64,000 bases of DNA from Smallanthus sonchifolius (lineage: Eukaryota; Streptophyta; Magnoliopsida; Asterales; Asteraceae). The notes beneath the pieces were generated by a model, which did no database searches, was not told the origin of the DNA, and saw only the letters and a program-made list of their open reading frames with translations. Location of the stretch: NCBI GenBank assembly GCA_023525975.1, contig CM042038.1, positions 8,061,272-8,125,271 on the forward strand, in the 5' to 3' direction. The position numbers and the translations under genes were made by a program. This document shows, in pieces, positions 34,611-45,765 of this stretch (within the stretch, counting starts at the first letter, position 1; each line of letters starts with the position of its first letter).

Positions 34611-36529
34611 TGTCACACCCCAACCGACGGCGAAAACGTCGAGGCGGGACATGTAGACTGTTCATAAGCTCATGGTTTACTAAAGTTGTGATAATTAAAC
34701 AATAACTTTCATTTCATAGCTCAAGTAATCAAGTATAACTTTTACAAGAATAAAAATACATGAATAACTTTATTAAATTCAAAACTAGGTCCTCAATCCT
34801 AAGTGAAGCGACTTGAAATCTTAACTCAAACACTGTACCTGAAACATGATAAAATGAGAGGGTCAACTATAAATAGTTGGTGAGCATACATAGGTTTTGA
34901 CACCACAAGTAAAGTTCAAATGTTTTGTGTACAATTCATATGATGCATGGTTTATAAAGCATTTATGGAGAGATGCATAAATGAAACTTTGTAATTGAAG
35001 GGCATAAAAACACATGTTATCCTAATGTAGGGCATAACAACACATGTTATCCTGATGTAAATGTAGGGCATAACAACACATGTTATCATAATGTAGGGCC
35101 TGACAACACATGTTAGCCTGAAGTAATGTATTTGTATTTGCACGTGTATATCATATATATGTAGCCTTAACAGTTAGCATTTAAGCATAAAACACAAATA
35201 AACACATATGATCATATTGTAGAATTTGTACGTGTGTAATTGCAAATAGTATTTGAATGTAATCATGTTTCACCCCAAATATGTAAATACAAAAAAAGGG
35301 GCTATGTAAACTCACCTTGCAAATGAAAGGGTTAAACTTGAACTTGTAGTAACTTGGATCGAATGCCTTAACGACTCCCTAAGTTAAGTTTGTTACGTTA
35401 GAAACAAGTTAAGGATAGTCGAGGGGTTGACAATGTAATTAGTTGAAAGTGGTTGTTGTATACTAGAGTGGTTATCATTCCAGAGTAGTACCTCCAACAT
35501 AAAAGTTCCCAGGAAAGAGTTGGTTGGATCGGAACCCCGTCTTTTCCTAGCCAGAACTTTAATGTTTGTCAGATAACTACATACTGGTTTGAAAGTTACC
35601 CTATTTGTATACTTGACCAAGTTTAGGGTTTGTTTGGTAAGTTTGAAAAGTATAAGGGTTAAAGTGAAAATATGAGTTTAGTAAAGATAGAAATAAATTT
35701 AATTGAATATTAAAGGGGTTTAATTTGAAAATAAGGAGTTTTAGTAAAAACATGATTTTTGAAATTGAAAGGAACAAGAAAGATCAAAACCAAGTTTTTA
35801 AATAAAAGTTTAAACAAGTTTAATTAAAATAGGACCTTTGATCTTAGATAGGTCTATGATTATAGCATAAACATGTTAGGGAATCATAGATCTAGCTAGT
35901 TATGAGGAATTTTTGAAAAGAAAAGTATGAACAAGCATGAACATAAGAAGAACTTACTTAGAATGAAAGGATTTAAGCTAGAATCTTCCAAAAGATGAGA
36001 AGAACGACCTTTAGTAGCTAGAGAACCCTAGAGGATCGTTGAGGTGTGAAAAATAAATGAGGAATAGAGGCTCTATTTATAGGGTGGGATTATGGACTTA
36101 TTCGCAAAATTAAATAGTTATTTGGACTAGGATTGCAAAATATTTGAATATAATTAGTTATATTAAAAATAGATCACGTTCAAAAAAAAAAAAGATTAGG
36201 ATGAAATTTCAAGTTAGTTATTTAAGATTAGATTAGGATTAGTTACAATAAAATAATAGTTTTTATTTATTTGAGATAAGTTTAAAGCTTTTAATTGATT
36301 TAATAAAAAAAATGATAATAATAATTATGTATATATAGATGTACATATATTTGTTTATTTAAATCTAACTAGGACAATAATATGTTTATGTAAGGATAAA
36401 ACTTCAATTTACCACGTGTTAAATCAATGATTAGGGTTACGTATGTTGTCAGGCAAAACAGGTTTGAAATGGTGCGCCATTATCGTATATAATAACTTAA
36501 AATAGTATTAGAAAATCATGGATGTTACA
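34611..36529 (-). repeat. 5' LTR of the gag-only element
   Basis: 1919 bp, about 99 per cent identical to the other LTR by eye. In the element's orientation it lies upstream of the primer-binding site and gag. It carries the same four-unit internal repeat (about 34998-35115). Confidence 0.92.
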
Positions 36530-36534
36530 AGAGC

Positions 36535-37390
36535 TCAAAGGCAGCAGGATAAAATGAATATATTACATTGTTTTAACTAAAATTTTGAACGTCTGTTAGT
36601 GTTACGGATCACAAGCATTACAAAATGATAAATCGATAATAGAAAATCAATAATTCCTTTAGAAACTAAAATACGTAATTTAAATTTACTACAAGAACAA
36701 TTCGTGCAATTATCTTCAAAAACAGAGATATACCTATACAAGTGTAAATATTATATATACCTAATTTAAATAACTTTACTTTATTCCATTATATGGTTTT
36801 ATAACTTATTTTTTTAGTTTTGTGTCATTATTACCCGGTTTAAAGTGACAACCGAAAATTCATTGGAATGCCATCACAATGGAAAAATGGAGGTGGTGGT
36901 TTGATTCAAGTGAAGAATAAATCTCCTAAAACCATTTGGTATTTAGTAACTAAAATTTCTCTGCTGAAAGCGAACCTGGAGACAAATCTCACATATGATT
37001 TTTTGTTTAGGAGTAAAAGACTTTTAAAGTTAATAATGGGTAAATATGAATTTTAAAGTTAAAAATGTATAAATATGAAATTTTATAAAAAAAAAGGGTA
37101 AAATGGTTATTTCTTAAAATGTTTTTAATGAAATATGTATATATATAATACTTTTACACATTTGTAAGAGTATATGATATTTTTAATTTTGACTGAGTAT
37201 ATATAATATTTGTCAAGTTTGTATGTGTATATAAAATTATAAAAAAAATAAATAAATAAATAAAAATCTCTTGCAAGCCTTATTTGTTGAAAGTTGAAGA
37301 ACAGGGACTAACTTCATTCAATTATAAAACATTAGGGACTTGTTTTAAAACTTGCATTGCAGTCCTAATTTAAACCACGCTTCACTCCGC
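36535..37390. other. Intergenic DNA upstream of SmB
   Basis: AT-rich, with an (AAAT)n run at about 37244-37264. The last about 100 bases are the SmB promoter region. No gene seen; the 62-codon frame at 36868 has no motif. Confidence 0.4.
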
Positions 37391-37395
37391 TACTA

Positions 37396-37439
37396 AAACC
37401 CTAACGCTCTCATCATTCCCCCAATCTGTGAAACCCTAA
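37396..37439 (+). promoter_or_regulatory. Two telo-box motifs before SmB
   Basis: AAACCCTAA occurs at 37396-37404 and 37431-37439, the second followed directly by CCCTAA. Telo boxes close to the start are a known feature of plant genes for translation and RNA-processing machinery. They lie 17-60 bp before the start codon, so may be in the leader. Confidence 0.65.
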
Positions 37440-37455
37440 CCCTAAGCTCCACAAA

Positions 37456-38259
37456 ATGTCGATGTCGAAGGGTTCGAAGATGCTCCAATTCATCAATTAC
37501 CGTATGCGGATCACAATCCAAGACGGCCGACAGCTAGTCGGCAAGTTCATGGCCTTCGACCGTCACATGAATCTCGTAATCGGAGACTGTGAAGAGTTCC
37601 GCAAGCTCCCCCCAGCAAAAGGCGCAAAGAAGAACGAAGAACGCGAGGACCGACGCACTCTCGGTCTCGTTCTTCTGAGAGGCGAAGAGGTGATCTCCAT
37701 GACTGTTGAAGGCCCTCCGCCGCCGGATGAAAACCGCGCTAAAGCCGTCGGAGCCGCTGCGTTGGCCGGTCCAGGTCTCGGCCGTGCTGCTGGCCGTGGA
37801 ATCCCTACGGCGCCTTTGGTTCAAGCTCAACCGGGCTTAGCTGGACCGGTTCGGGGAATTGGTGGACCGGCGCCTGGTATGATGCAGCCGCAGATTTCTC
37901 GACCGCCTATGAATTACCCACAGCCTCCGGTGATACGGCCTGGACAAATGCCGTACCCTGGACAGGGTCCTCCGCCTCAAATGCCACGTGGACCGCCTCC
38001 TCAGATGCCGCCTCAGTTTGCCCAACGGCCGCCTGGTCAATATCCGGTACCGCCTCCAGGGCAGTTTGGACAAAGGCCTATGGTTCCGCCTCCGCAGATG
38101 ATGAGGGGTCCGCCACCGCCAGGTGGAGCTCCACGACCTGGTATGCCTGGTCCGCCCCCTGCTCGCCCTGGAATGCCCCCGCCTGGCGCGCAGATTCCGG
38201 GTTTTGGGCCGCCTCGCCCTGGCATGCCACCTCCACCAAGCAATCAACAACAGCAGTAG
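37456..38259 (+). CDS. SMB: Small nuclear ribonucleoprotein-associated protein SmB
   Basis: 267 aa, one exon. SmB is one of seven Sm proteins forming the ring around the U1, U2, U4 and U5 snRNAs in the spliceosome. The Sm fold is at about residues 7-85: Sm1 around MLQFINYRMRITIQDGRQLV and FMAFDRHMNLVIGDCEEFR, Sm2 around LGLVLLRGEEVISMTV. The region between them is basic (KGAKKNEEREDRR). After about residue 88 the chain becomes Gly/Pro/Ala-rich with many PPPQM, PPG and RPGMP repeats, as in plant and animal SmB tails. The stop follows PSNQQQQ. No introns in the coding region and no damage. Confidence 0.95.
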   Translation: MSMSKGSKMLQFINYRMRITIQDGRQLVGKFMAFDRHMNLVIGDCEEFRKLPPAKGAKKNEEREDRRTLGLVLLRGEEVISMTVEGPPPPDENRAKAVGAAALAGPGLGRAAGRGIPTAPLVQAQPGLAGPVRGIGGPAPGMMQPQISRPPMNYPQPPVIRPGQMPYPGQGPPPQMPRGPPPQMPPQFAQRPPGQYPVPPPGQFGQRPMVPPPQMMRGPPPPGGAPRPGMPGPPPARPGMPPPGAQIPGFGPPRPGMPPPPSNQQQQ

Positions 38260-38884
38260 AAGTGATTGGTATGTGGGCCCTGTATTTTTAGCACCTTTTA
38301 CTCGGACTTGCTTAATGGTTCTCATTTGACTTCTAAGTTTCTATTTGGATAATTTCGACAATTATAACTTAGATTTTATTTAGAACCTATTACCAACTTT
38401 AGGCATGGTCTTATGAAAAGTAGTTCTTATAGTGTGAGCAAATATATAGCAGATAATAGTCTACTTTGCCTGTTCGACATTTTGACTTGAGCAAATTTTT
38501 AGCAGATGTTATACTTTGCCTGTTCGACATTTTGACTTAACCCATTGATACCGGATTCACTCTTGAATCTCAACTCTGTAGATGCTGTTTAGTTCTTTAG
38601 TACTCTTTTTGGCTGCGTTTGTAAATCAATTGATTTATTTGCAAAGAGTAGTGCGTCTTTAATCTCTTTTACCCCTTTAAGTTTATGATTGCCCAAGTCA
38701 GTCATTTTATTAACAACCAATTATGATGCAGCTCTGGGAGGGAGTAGGGACATAACTTTATTGAGTATCAAGTAGAGGGATGAGATTTATATATGCTTTT
38801 GTGCTGTGTTTTAAATAGCGTGTGGGGAAGATGCACATGTCATGTACATGGGGGTGGGGCTTAGTTGTTTTGTAAAAAAACACT
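38260..38884. other. 3' UTR of SmB and spacer
   Basis: Contains a small direct repeat: AGCAGAT...TACTTTGCCTGTTCGACATTTTGACTT occurs at about 38448-38490 and 38510-38540. No gene. Confidence 0.4.
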
Positions 38885-38889
38885 TCTAG

Positions 38890-39435
38890 TTGTCATGTTT
38901 TAAAAAAACGGTCGAGGCGTACGCCTCGAGGCGAGGCGGTAGAAAAACGAGTCTGAGGCGACGCCTCACAAGGTATTTTTGTACGTACGCCTCACAGGGG
39001 CTGAGGCGGTCGAGGCGGGGCTGAGGCGGTGAAGTGGTAGAAATGAAAAAAAATGACTTTTGACTGGACATTTGACCCATTTGAGCTGTGTATATCGTTC
39101 TATTAACGAAATACACAACTCAAATGGGTCAAAAGTCCATAATTCGCGTTTGGTTCTCCTTAATTTGACCTATTTTCTCATTTTCTCCTTAATTTGACCT
39201 AATTTCTCATTCTTCTCCCACACATCACACCTGGGAAAGGTTTGGAAGGGGTTGATGTAGTCAACAAACAAGATACAAACATTGTTTGATGTTTAGTATT
39301 TTATTTTTGTAAGATATATAATTTTTATATTTATTTTTTAATTCCGCCTCGGGCTTACGCCTCGGTTCGCCTCGAGGCTTACGCCTAGTGAGGCGAAGGG
39401 AAAACGCCTCGAGGCGCGATTCCGTTCTTTTAAAC
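38890..39435. mobile_element. GAGGCG-repeat TIR element
   Basis: The left end (about 38905-39015) is packed with GAGGCG and GCCTCGAGGCG motifs; the right end (about 39343-39422) is the inverse (CGCCTCGAGGC). Between them TTTGACCCATTTGAG / CTCAAATGGGTCAAA (39069-39133) forms a smaller inverted repeat. MITE-like, no coding. Confidence 0.55.
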
Positions 39436-39639
39436 TTTGCTAGTTGTTAAAACACACAAGATGGTAAATTTATATCAGAATTATACTAAAACTCCAACAT
39501 CTTTATGATGACATAACACAAGTAGTTAAAAACCAACCAACAAGTCTATGTAATCCCTGTAATAAACAAATTCTACATAACAGTAAATACAGTAGTAAAC
39601 ATCTTAATATGTTGGGTAGTAGTAAACAACCAAAAATGA

Positions 39640-40157
39640 GACTTGAGAGTAACTGTGAACGAGAAAGAACAGAAGTAAAAGAAGAAAGAGATACTTACTG
39701 TAGTTGATGGGTCCTAGTAAGCAAAAGCTGAGGTAGCACCGTGGCAGAAAACTTACAGACAATTTTGATTATAGGTCTTAGGCACATTGAGCCTTTTTTA
39801 AGCATCTTAACAGAAAACCATTTAAATTAAATGATTTAATTGTGAGTCCCTTAATAAAGCAGCCCTCCAAAATTAGGTTTGATACAAAGCGCCCCCATCC
39901 TGAGTGACATTTGAGAGTAGCAGTGAATGAGAAAGCACAGAAGTAGATGAAGGCAGAGAAAACTTGCTGTAGTTGATGGGTGCTAGTGAGCAAAAGCGGG
40001 GGTAGCAGAAAACTTACAGACAGTGTTGCTTTTAGGTTTTTAGGCACATCACATCGGGCCTTTTTTAATCATTTTTAAAGAAAGCCCATTTAAATTAACT
40101 GATTTAATTGTGACTTTTGAGTCCCTTAATAAAGCAGCCCTCTAAGATTAGGTTTTA
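39640..40157. repeat. Tandem duplication of about 260 bp
   Basis: About 39640-39885 and 39906-40157 are diverged direct copies. Shared phrases include CTGTAGTTGATGGGT, AGCAAAAGC, GCAGAAAACTTACAGACA, CCATTTAAATTAA and TCCCTTAATAAAGCAGCCCTC. No coding sequence; function unknown. Confidence 0.75.
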
Positions 40158-41778
40158 CATGAAGTACAAATCTCGCCTAGGCTCAACTGAAGCGGCGGAG
40201 CCATCGCTCTGCTGCGCCTTCTTTTTAGAACACAACATTCGTGAATTAAAGAAATTATTACATATCCCAGCATATACTTATCTAGAAGCAATGCAGAAGC
40301 TCCATTTCCACAACTTATAGTTCGCATTCACCTGCATGCATGATAGACAATTGCCTACTGGCCAATGAATAATGCAAGATTATGACAATAATAACTGGAC
40401 TGCAAATGTACAGTACTATGATATAGTTTCATTTTGTCGTGGAATCTAGTTTTGTTCAAGATTCTTGCTTGATTTATAATTACATGGGTGTAGAATGGGG
40501 CAAAGTTGCTGATCTTGAAATTAAGTCAAATATAACTTAATTAACCAGGGAAGCACAGTTCATATCTCGTATAAAATAGAACTTATTATTGTTAATTTTT
40601 CATGGCATGGAGGTAAGCATGTATTTGAAGCATATTATATTGCACTCATCTGATGTTAGTAATGTGATTCCATTTATCTCAAATGCTTTTGTTTATGTTT
40701 GCAGGCCGTTTTGTATTCAGGTGGCAGCAACAGCAGTAGCAACGACGGAGTCTCACCTTGAATTTGCCATCAGTGAAGAGTCTACATTTTTTGTTATGTT
40801 GGATTAGCACATATTAAATATCATGTTGCACAAGAGTTCAAACCCAAGTTTAACTGCTTAGGTGCGGTTGGCTTTAATGGTAGTTTCTGACCGGTCGTGT
40901 AATTTCTCTTTTTTTCTTTGTTATCTCTGGTGATCTTTTAATGTTGAGCTCTTTTGCCTGTTTGAACTATGAATGATATCAAAGTTGGTGTGTAAAAGTG
41001 GATCAAATTATATTAGGCTAATTTTGCTCTTAAAAGTGACCCTGAAATTCAAGAAAATGTAATTGCAAACTCTATTTTGGTCTGTTATAGACTTTCTCAA
41101 ACTAGGTATTTTTGGTTGACAAACCAGAAATGCTACTATGGAGAATTGAGTTAATTGATTTGAATTTTGAAATACTTTTCTCATCACGGAATTTATAACA
41201 AAATTTCTCTCAAAAATTAGTTCAGGCAATAATGGACGATGAACAATAGTATAAAAGCTAAAATAAATTTAACATGCATCATTCCCCATAAAAAGAATAT
41301 ATATTATGAAAAGGGTGGTCATATAAGATTTTAAAATTTTCATTTGGTGTCATTTTAGTTTATAGAACCCGGCTGCTAAGTAAAAAATCTGATTATGACC
41401 TATTTAATTAACAGATTTAAGTATACGGATGTCTTCTGTGGTTTATCCAGATTTCACTTATGGCTTCTATTAATGGAAAACTACAATTTTGGTCCAATAG
41501 TTTACACATGTAAGAGATATGGCTCTTAAAGTAGATGTCAGTTAAGTTTTTCAGTTAAGTGCATGTAAAATGACTAAAACACCCGTGCTATATATTTTTA
41601 AAAACATAAAATTAAAAATTAAAATAATATCTTAAATTGGTGGGACCCACCTAACCTCAAAATTAATATCTAACAGTATAATTCGAGGAATCATTGTTAA
41701 CGATCACAAACATTACACATTTGTCCCTTAATCCATTTACATTGACACTTTTCACTCTAACATGCAACTTTAACTAAA
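40158..41778. other. Intergenic DNA, no gene seen
   Basis: No recognisable protein. A splice-acceptor-like TTTGTTTATGTTTGCAG at about 40690 is followed by a CAGCAACAGCAGTAGCAACG stretch that could be part of an untranslated exon, but this cannot be supported further. The rest is AT-rich. Confidence 0.3.
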
Positions 41779-42382
41779 CTAGTCGGGTCCACCCGCACGT
41801 TGCACGGGTTCTGTTTATGAAAAAGCTCGCGCTACACGACAGAAGTTTAGTCGTTTCTTCCCTGCGATTCCTGGCGTGACATTGGCTCGCCTTATCGGAA
41901 ACCATAAAAGCGAATAACGACAAAACCAATAATGATACTGGTTCCGATAACACCAATGTTAGCAACAATGATGTTCGCTCATAGTCGAGGGAGTTTAGTC
42001 GTTATCGGTTTGGTTCGTCTGCGGCAATGGTTGACACTTCGTCATAAAATCGTAAAACATACCTTGTATATAAAAACACGTCCCACCGGTTGTCATTCCG
42101 TCTTAAGACCCTAAAACATAACCCGTCGTAAAAGCAAGCGTCACCACTCTGGCCTTCAAAAAACTAAAAGCATAGCGTTAAGTTACCAAAACACAAATCT
42201 AGATACAAAAATATGTCACAATGGTCGTCACTCTACCGTAAAACCATATATTGTACCCCGTCGTAAAAGTGAACGTTATTTCACCATAAATCTTAAAAAT
42301 CGCGAACACAAATATAGACGAAATAATTAAAAAAAACAAAAAAAACACTAAAGGACAAAATTTTACTATTCATTTAGTTCTC
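41779..42382 (-). mobile_element. Non-autonomous Helitron, family B, copy 2
   Basis: On the minus strand the 3' end is CTAG (41782-41779) with the hairpin-forming CCCGTGCAACGTGCGGG just inside. The 5' end near 42382 keeps ACTAAATGAATAGTAAA but its first bases are changed, so that border is approximate. Several CGTAAAA/CGTCGTAAAA repeats lie inside. No open frame. Confidence 0.6.
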
Positions 42383-43249
42383 AAATAAATATAGATATAA
42401 TTACACTTTAACCCGTTAACTTTTAAACTTAGTTTAAACAATTAATCTTAACAATCACCCACTAATTGTTAACCCATGTTTGATTCTTCTCTGTCCTATC
42501 TTCACTATTCTTGTCCCATGACTCCTCGGTTGTTGCTTACCATGTTCTCGTCTCTTTCCCGAATCCATTTACAAGCTCTGAGAATCCAACCGTGTTCGTC
42601 TCCTGAGCAATTTTCTCGTAGTCCTCTTGACTCATTATTGCTTTCAACATAGCCAATTTAATCCCTCCTGAATCTGCCATACAACATCATGAACATGCCT
42701 TGCTCCTCCCAAACTTGCACATGATTCATTCCAAACCGTAACACATGATTTTGATCATCGCATAATCAGATTTTTCTTCTTTTTCAGTTCAACTAATTGG
42801 TCTATGTGGAGCCACCATTGGAGTAATGTTGGTAGGTTTTATATTTCCATAAATAATGATTACTTTCGTGCTCAGTTTTTAGTTAAACAAGTTAAATATT
42901 GCACACGTACTAGAAATTGATATGATATTATGCTATAAAATTGACGCATATTCCCATTTTTTTCAGTTCAACTAATTGGTCTATGTGGAGCCACGGTTGG
43001 AGTAATGTTGGTAGGTTTTATCTTTCCATAAAAAATTATTACTTTCGTGCTCAGGTTTTAGGTGAACAAGTTACATATTGCACATGTATCAGAAATTGAT
43101 ACGATATTACTCTATAAAAGTGACGCCGCTAAATTAATTGTTTTGTAGATCAATTTCAGTCGTTTGATCTTTTTTGGAGTGATCAATTAGAGGATTTTGA
43201 GAAATTTACAAATGCAGTTGCGGTTACTAATTAAAGGGGGCATTCTGTA
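42383..43249. repeat. Intergenic DNA with a 180-bp tandem duplication
   Basis: At about 42783-42950 and 42962-43127 are two copies of a unit containing CAGTTCAACTAATTGGTCTA and GGAGTAATGTTGGTAGG. The upstream part (42460-42780) shows nothing recognisable. Confidence 0.7.
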
Positions 43250-43921
43250 TAGAGGTAAACAAAAAAACCGGAACCGCCCAAGGAACCGGAACCGGTTCTT
43301 CCAGAACCGACCCTACCCGTAGGGTCTGGATAGGTTCCAATATTTCTAGTCAAAACTGGTTCCAAAAATACCCGAAACCGGTTCTACCCAAAACTGGTTC
43401 TCTCCCAAACCCAGTTCTCCCAAAACCGGTTCTAAAACCGGTTCTCTCCCAAAAAGCGTGCTGGAACTTTTTTTTTTACCATTTTATAACGGTAATATCG
43501 TTGTTATAGCTCACTAGAAGAAGATTAATAAATCACCAAATGAAGTCACGGAGATAATAAAAAAACGAAGACAATCTAGTTTTTTTTTATATAGTTCATC
43601 TATTTTTATGAGTTTATATTTTAAACATTTATTTATTTTGTAAAATTTTAAGTTTTTAATGTTATTGGACTTTTTAAGTTATTAATGTTATTGGACTTTT
43701 TAAGTTAGTTATTTATATGTTTAACTAAGTTTTTGAATACCCGAAAATAGGTTTTTGAAATACCCGCCTTGAATTACCGGAACCGGTTCTTGAAAAACCA
43801 AAACTCGTTACATAGGGTCCGGTTTTTCAACCAAGAATCGGACCTGGAAGCGAACCAGTAAGAACCGGAACCAGTAGGAACCGAAACCGGTTCTTGAGAA
43901 TACCCGATTTATGCACCTCTA
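43250..43921. mobile_element. hAT-type MITE rich in ACCGGTTC motifs
   Basis: TIRs are TAGAGGTAAACA and its inverse TGCACCTCTA. ATTCTGTA before (43242-43249) and ATTCTGCA after (43922-43929) are an 8-bp target duplication with one change, as hAT elements make. Both subterminal parts have many GGAACCGG and ACCGGTTCT repeats. No transposase frame. Confidence 0.8.
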
Positions 43922-44093
43922 ATTCTGCACATGCAGTTTCAGCTACGATTTAAAAGGGGCAGTTTATATACGCAGTTTTCAAATGCGATATAAAGGGAGC
44001 GTATTTTCGCGGAGTAATCTTGATGACTCGCGTGAGGCCTTAAATATGTGATTTGAGAAAGCCAAGTTTAACCAGGGTTGGTTAAGTTGTGGA

Positions 44094-45160
44094 CAGTGGA
44101 GGATCCAGGAATTTTTTCTAGGGGTTCACTGTTCATAGTGGCGGACATAAAAAATTTCGGTTTGGTTCAATTGTTCGGGTCGGGTAAGGTTCATCACATG
44201 ATGAAATAGACCCCTAATCTAATTTTTTAATATATTTTCTAATATTATCTAACTTATTTAAAATACAACTATTTAGTTACGATACAACATTTTTATGTGT
44301 TTTATATTACCTTTTCCAAAAGTTAATCAAACTTTGATGTTGGTGTCGTGATTTGGCGTTGTGCTTTATGCCTGGTTCAGGTTGTAGGTTCGAAACTTAT
44401 GGCTACCAGATTCGCTTCACGCCGCGGAACATGAAATTCGAGTTAGGGTACGTTTCGACGCTACCGCAACGCACGGCAGGTAAAAGTCCTAGTTACTTTT
44501 ATTGACATTTAACATATTTAATAAATTGGATTGAGCTTATTTTTACCAAAACAATTTTTACAGTAAACATTCTTATATTATTAAAGTTATTATGTATTCG
44601 TTTATATTTTAAAAGTCTCGATGTTTAGTTTGGATTTTTAACATATATTATGTTAACATAATTAATTAATCAAATAACATTAAACATAAAACTAAAAATT
44701 AAAAATCATATACATTTAATTTGCTAAAACAATAACAAAAAATGTAAAACAAAAATAAAACTAATGAAGTCTGACTTTTTCAATACCTCATCTACTTTCA
44801 TCTACACTCTACACGACTCTCAGGTTAAGAGAAGAAAATAATAAAACATTAAAGTTGGTATTGGGTTTGTAAATTAAAGCTACAAAAAAAAAACATTTAA
44901 AACAATAAAATATTCCATTTTTCTCTTCCCTGCGCTCTCTTCAACTTTTCACAGTTGCACCATTTTTTCCGGCTGAAAGAAAACTCTGACCATGACATTT
45001 TCACTTCACATTTACATCTTAAAATCTGATCTTGATCAGTTTTTAACTGTCTGAAGGGGTTCACCCTATATTTTTTTAGGGGGTTCACCCCACTTTTTCT
45101 ATATACCTTTCCACTACAATTTCGAAACAACCCCCCCGGCCCTATGTAAATCCGCCCCTG
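44094..45160. mobile_element. hAT-type non-autonomous element with CAGNGGNGGAT ends
   Basis: The left end CAGTGGAGGATCCAGGAA pairs with the right end (inverse CAGGGGCGGATTTACA). The flanks GTTGTGGA (44086-44093) and GCTGTGGA (45161-45168) are an 8-bp target duplication with one change. The frame at 44897-45208 on the minus strand is not a known protein. About 1.07 kb. Confidence 0.75.
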
Positions 45161-45168
45161 GCTGTGGA

Positions 45169-45757
45169 AGTCTTGAACAAAAGGTTGGTTTGTGAGAACG
45201 CAACGCAAGAGTTGTTGCTTGTATTTACTTGATTACAAGTATATAAGAAAGATAACTTTATATTGCTTGGAGTATGGTTTACAAGGCATTGATTGGTACA
45301 AGTTTGGGTTTGTTACAAAATGAGCCATCATCTACATATTTATACTAGTGAAGTGTGATTCTAGCGTCTTTCTTTTCTAGGTTTTTCTATACAATTCTAC
45401 TAAACAAGCCTTAGAAAGTTCCAAACTAATATCTAGCAGTTTAGGATGCTTATGTGTTGATCTAGAATGTTCCATCCAACATGTTTTTGGCTAATCTTGG
45501 TCTGTCCATTTGCTTCTGATATGTCTAGAATTGTACGGGTTGTTCCGGAATCTTTCGGACAGTCCTGGGAGCATCTAAATTGTCCAGGAGTGTTCTGAAA
45601 CCCCAAGAATTGTATCTTGCTTTTGGACGTGACATGACGGTATGACCAAGTATTGACCTGGTTAGGCATTATTAAACTATTACCACACATGTTTATTTTT
45701 AAAAAACATTAAAAAAAAATTTAAAAACCTAATATTGAACTGCATTTGACTATCATA
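45169..45757. other. Intergenic DNA between two hAT elements
   Basis: No gene. The minus-strand frame at 45433-45690 has no recognisable motif. Confidence 0.35.
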
Positions 45758-45765
45758 CTGGCTCG

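Larger units (their letters stand above)
29521..36529 (-). mobile_element. Complete gag-only LTR retrotransposon (Ty3/gypsy type, non-autonomous)
   Basis: LTRs at 29521-31455 and 34611-36529 differ by few substitutions and one short indel near 29877/34968. The 5-bp duplication AGAGC flanks the element (29516-29520 and 36530-36534). In the element's own orientation (minus strand) the LTR runs TGTAACATCC...GGTGTGACA. The primer-binding site TTGGTATCAGAGCC (initiator tRNA-Met) follows the 5' LTR at about 34609-34594, and a purine-rich CATGGGGAGAC precedes the 3' LTR at about 31456-31466. The roughly 3.15-kb interior encodes one gag protein and no protease, reverse transcriptase, RNase H or integrase. 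Such elements are known as TR-GAG or LARD-like and need a partner's enzymes. Near-identical LTRs indicate a recent insertion. Confidence 0.93.

Noticed and set aside
37431..37445. Interstitial telomere repeat
   Set aside because: Only two CCCTAA units, fits a promoter telo box better.
37534..38325. Minus-strand frames of up to 162 codons opposite SmB
   Set aside because: Shadows of the GC-rich, Pro-rich SmB coding region; Arg-rich or Gly-rich nonsense composition.
44345..44480. tRNA or SINE because of GTAGGTTCGAAACTTA
   Set aside because: B-box-like only; no A box at the right distance, no cloverleaf, and it lies inside a hAT-type element.
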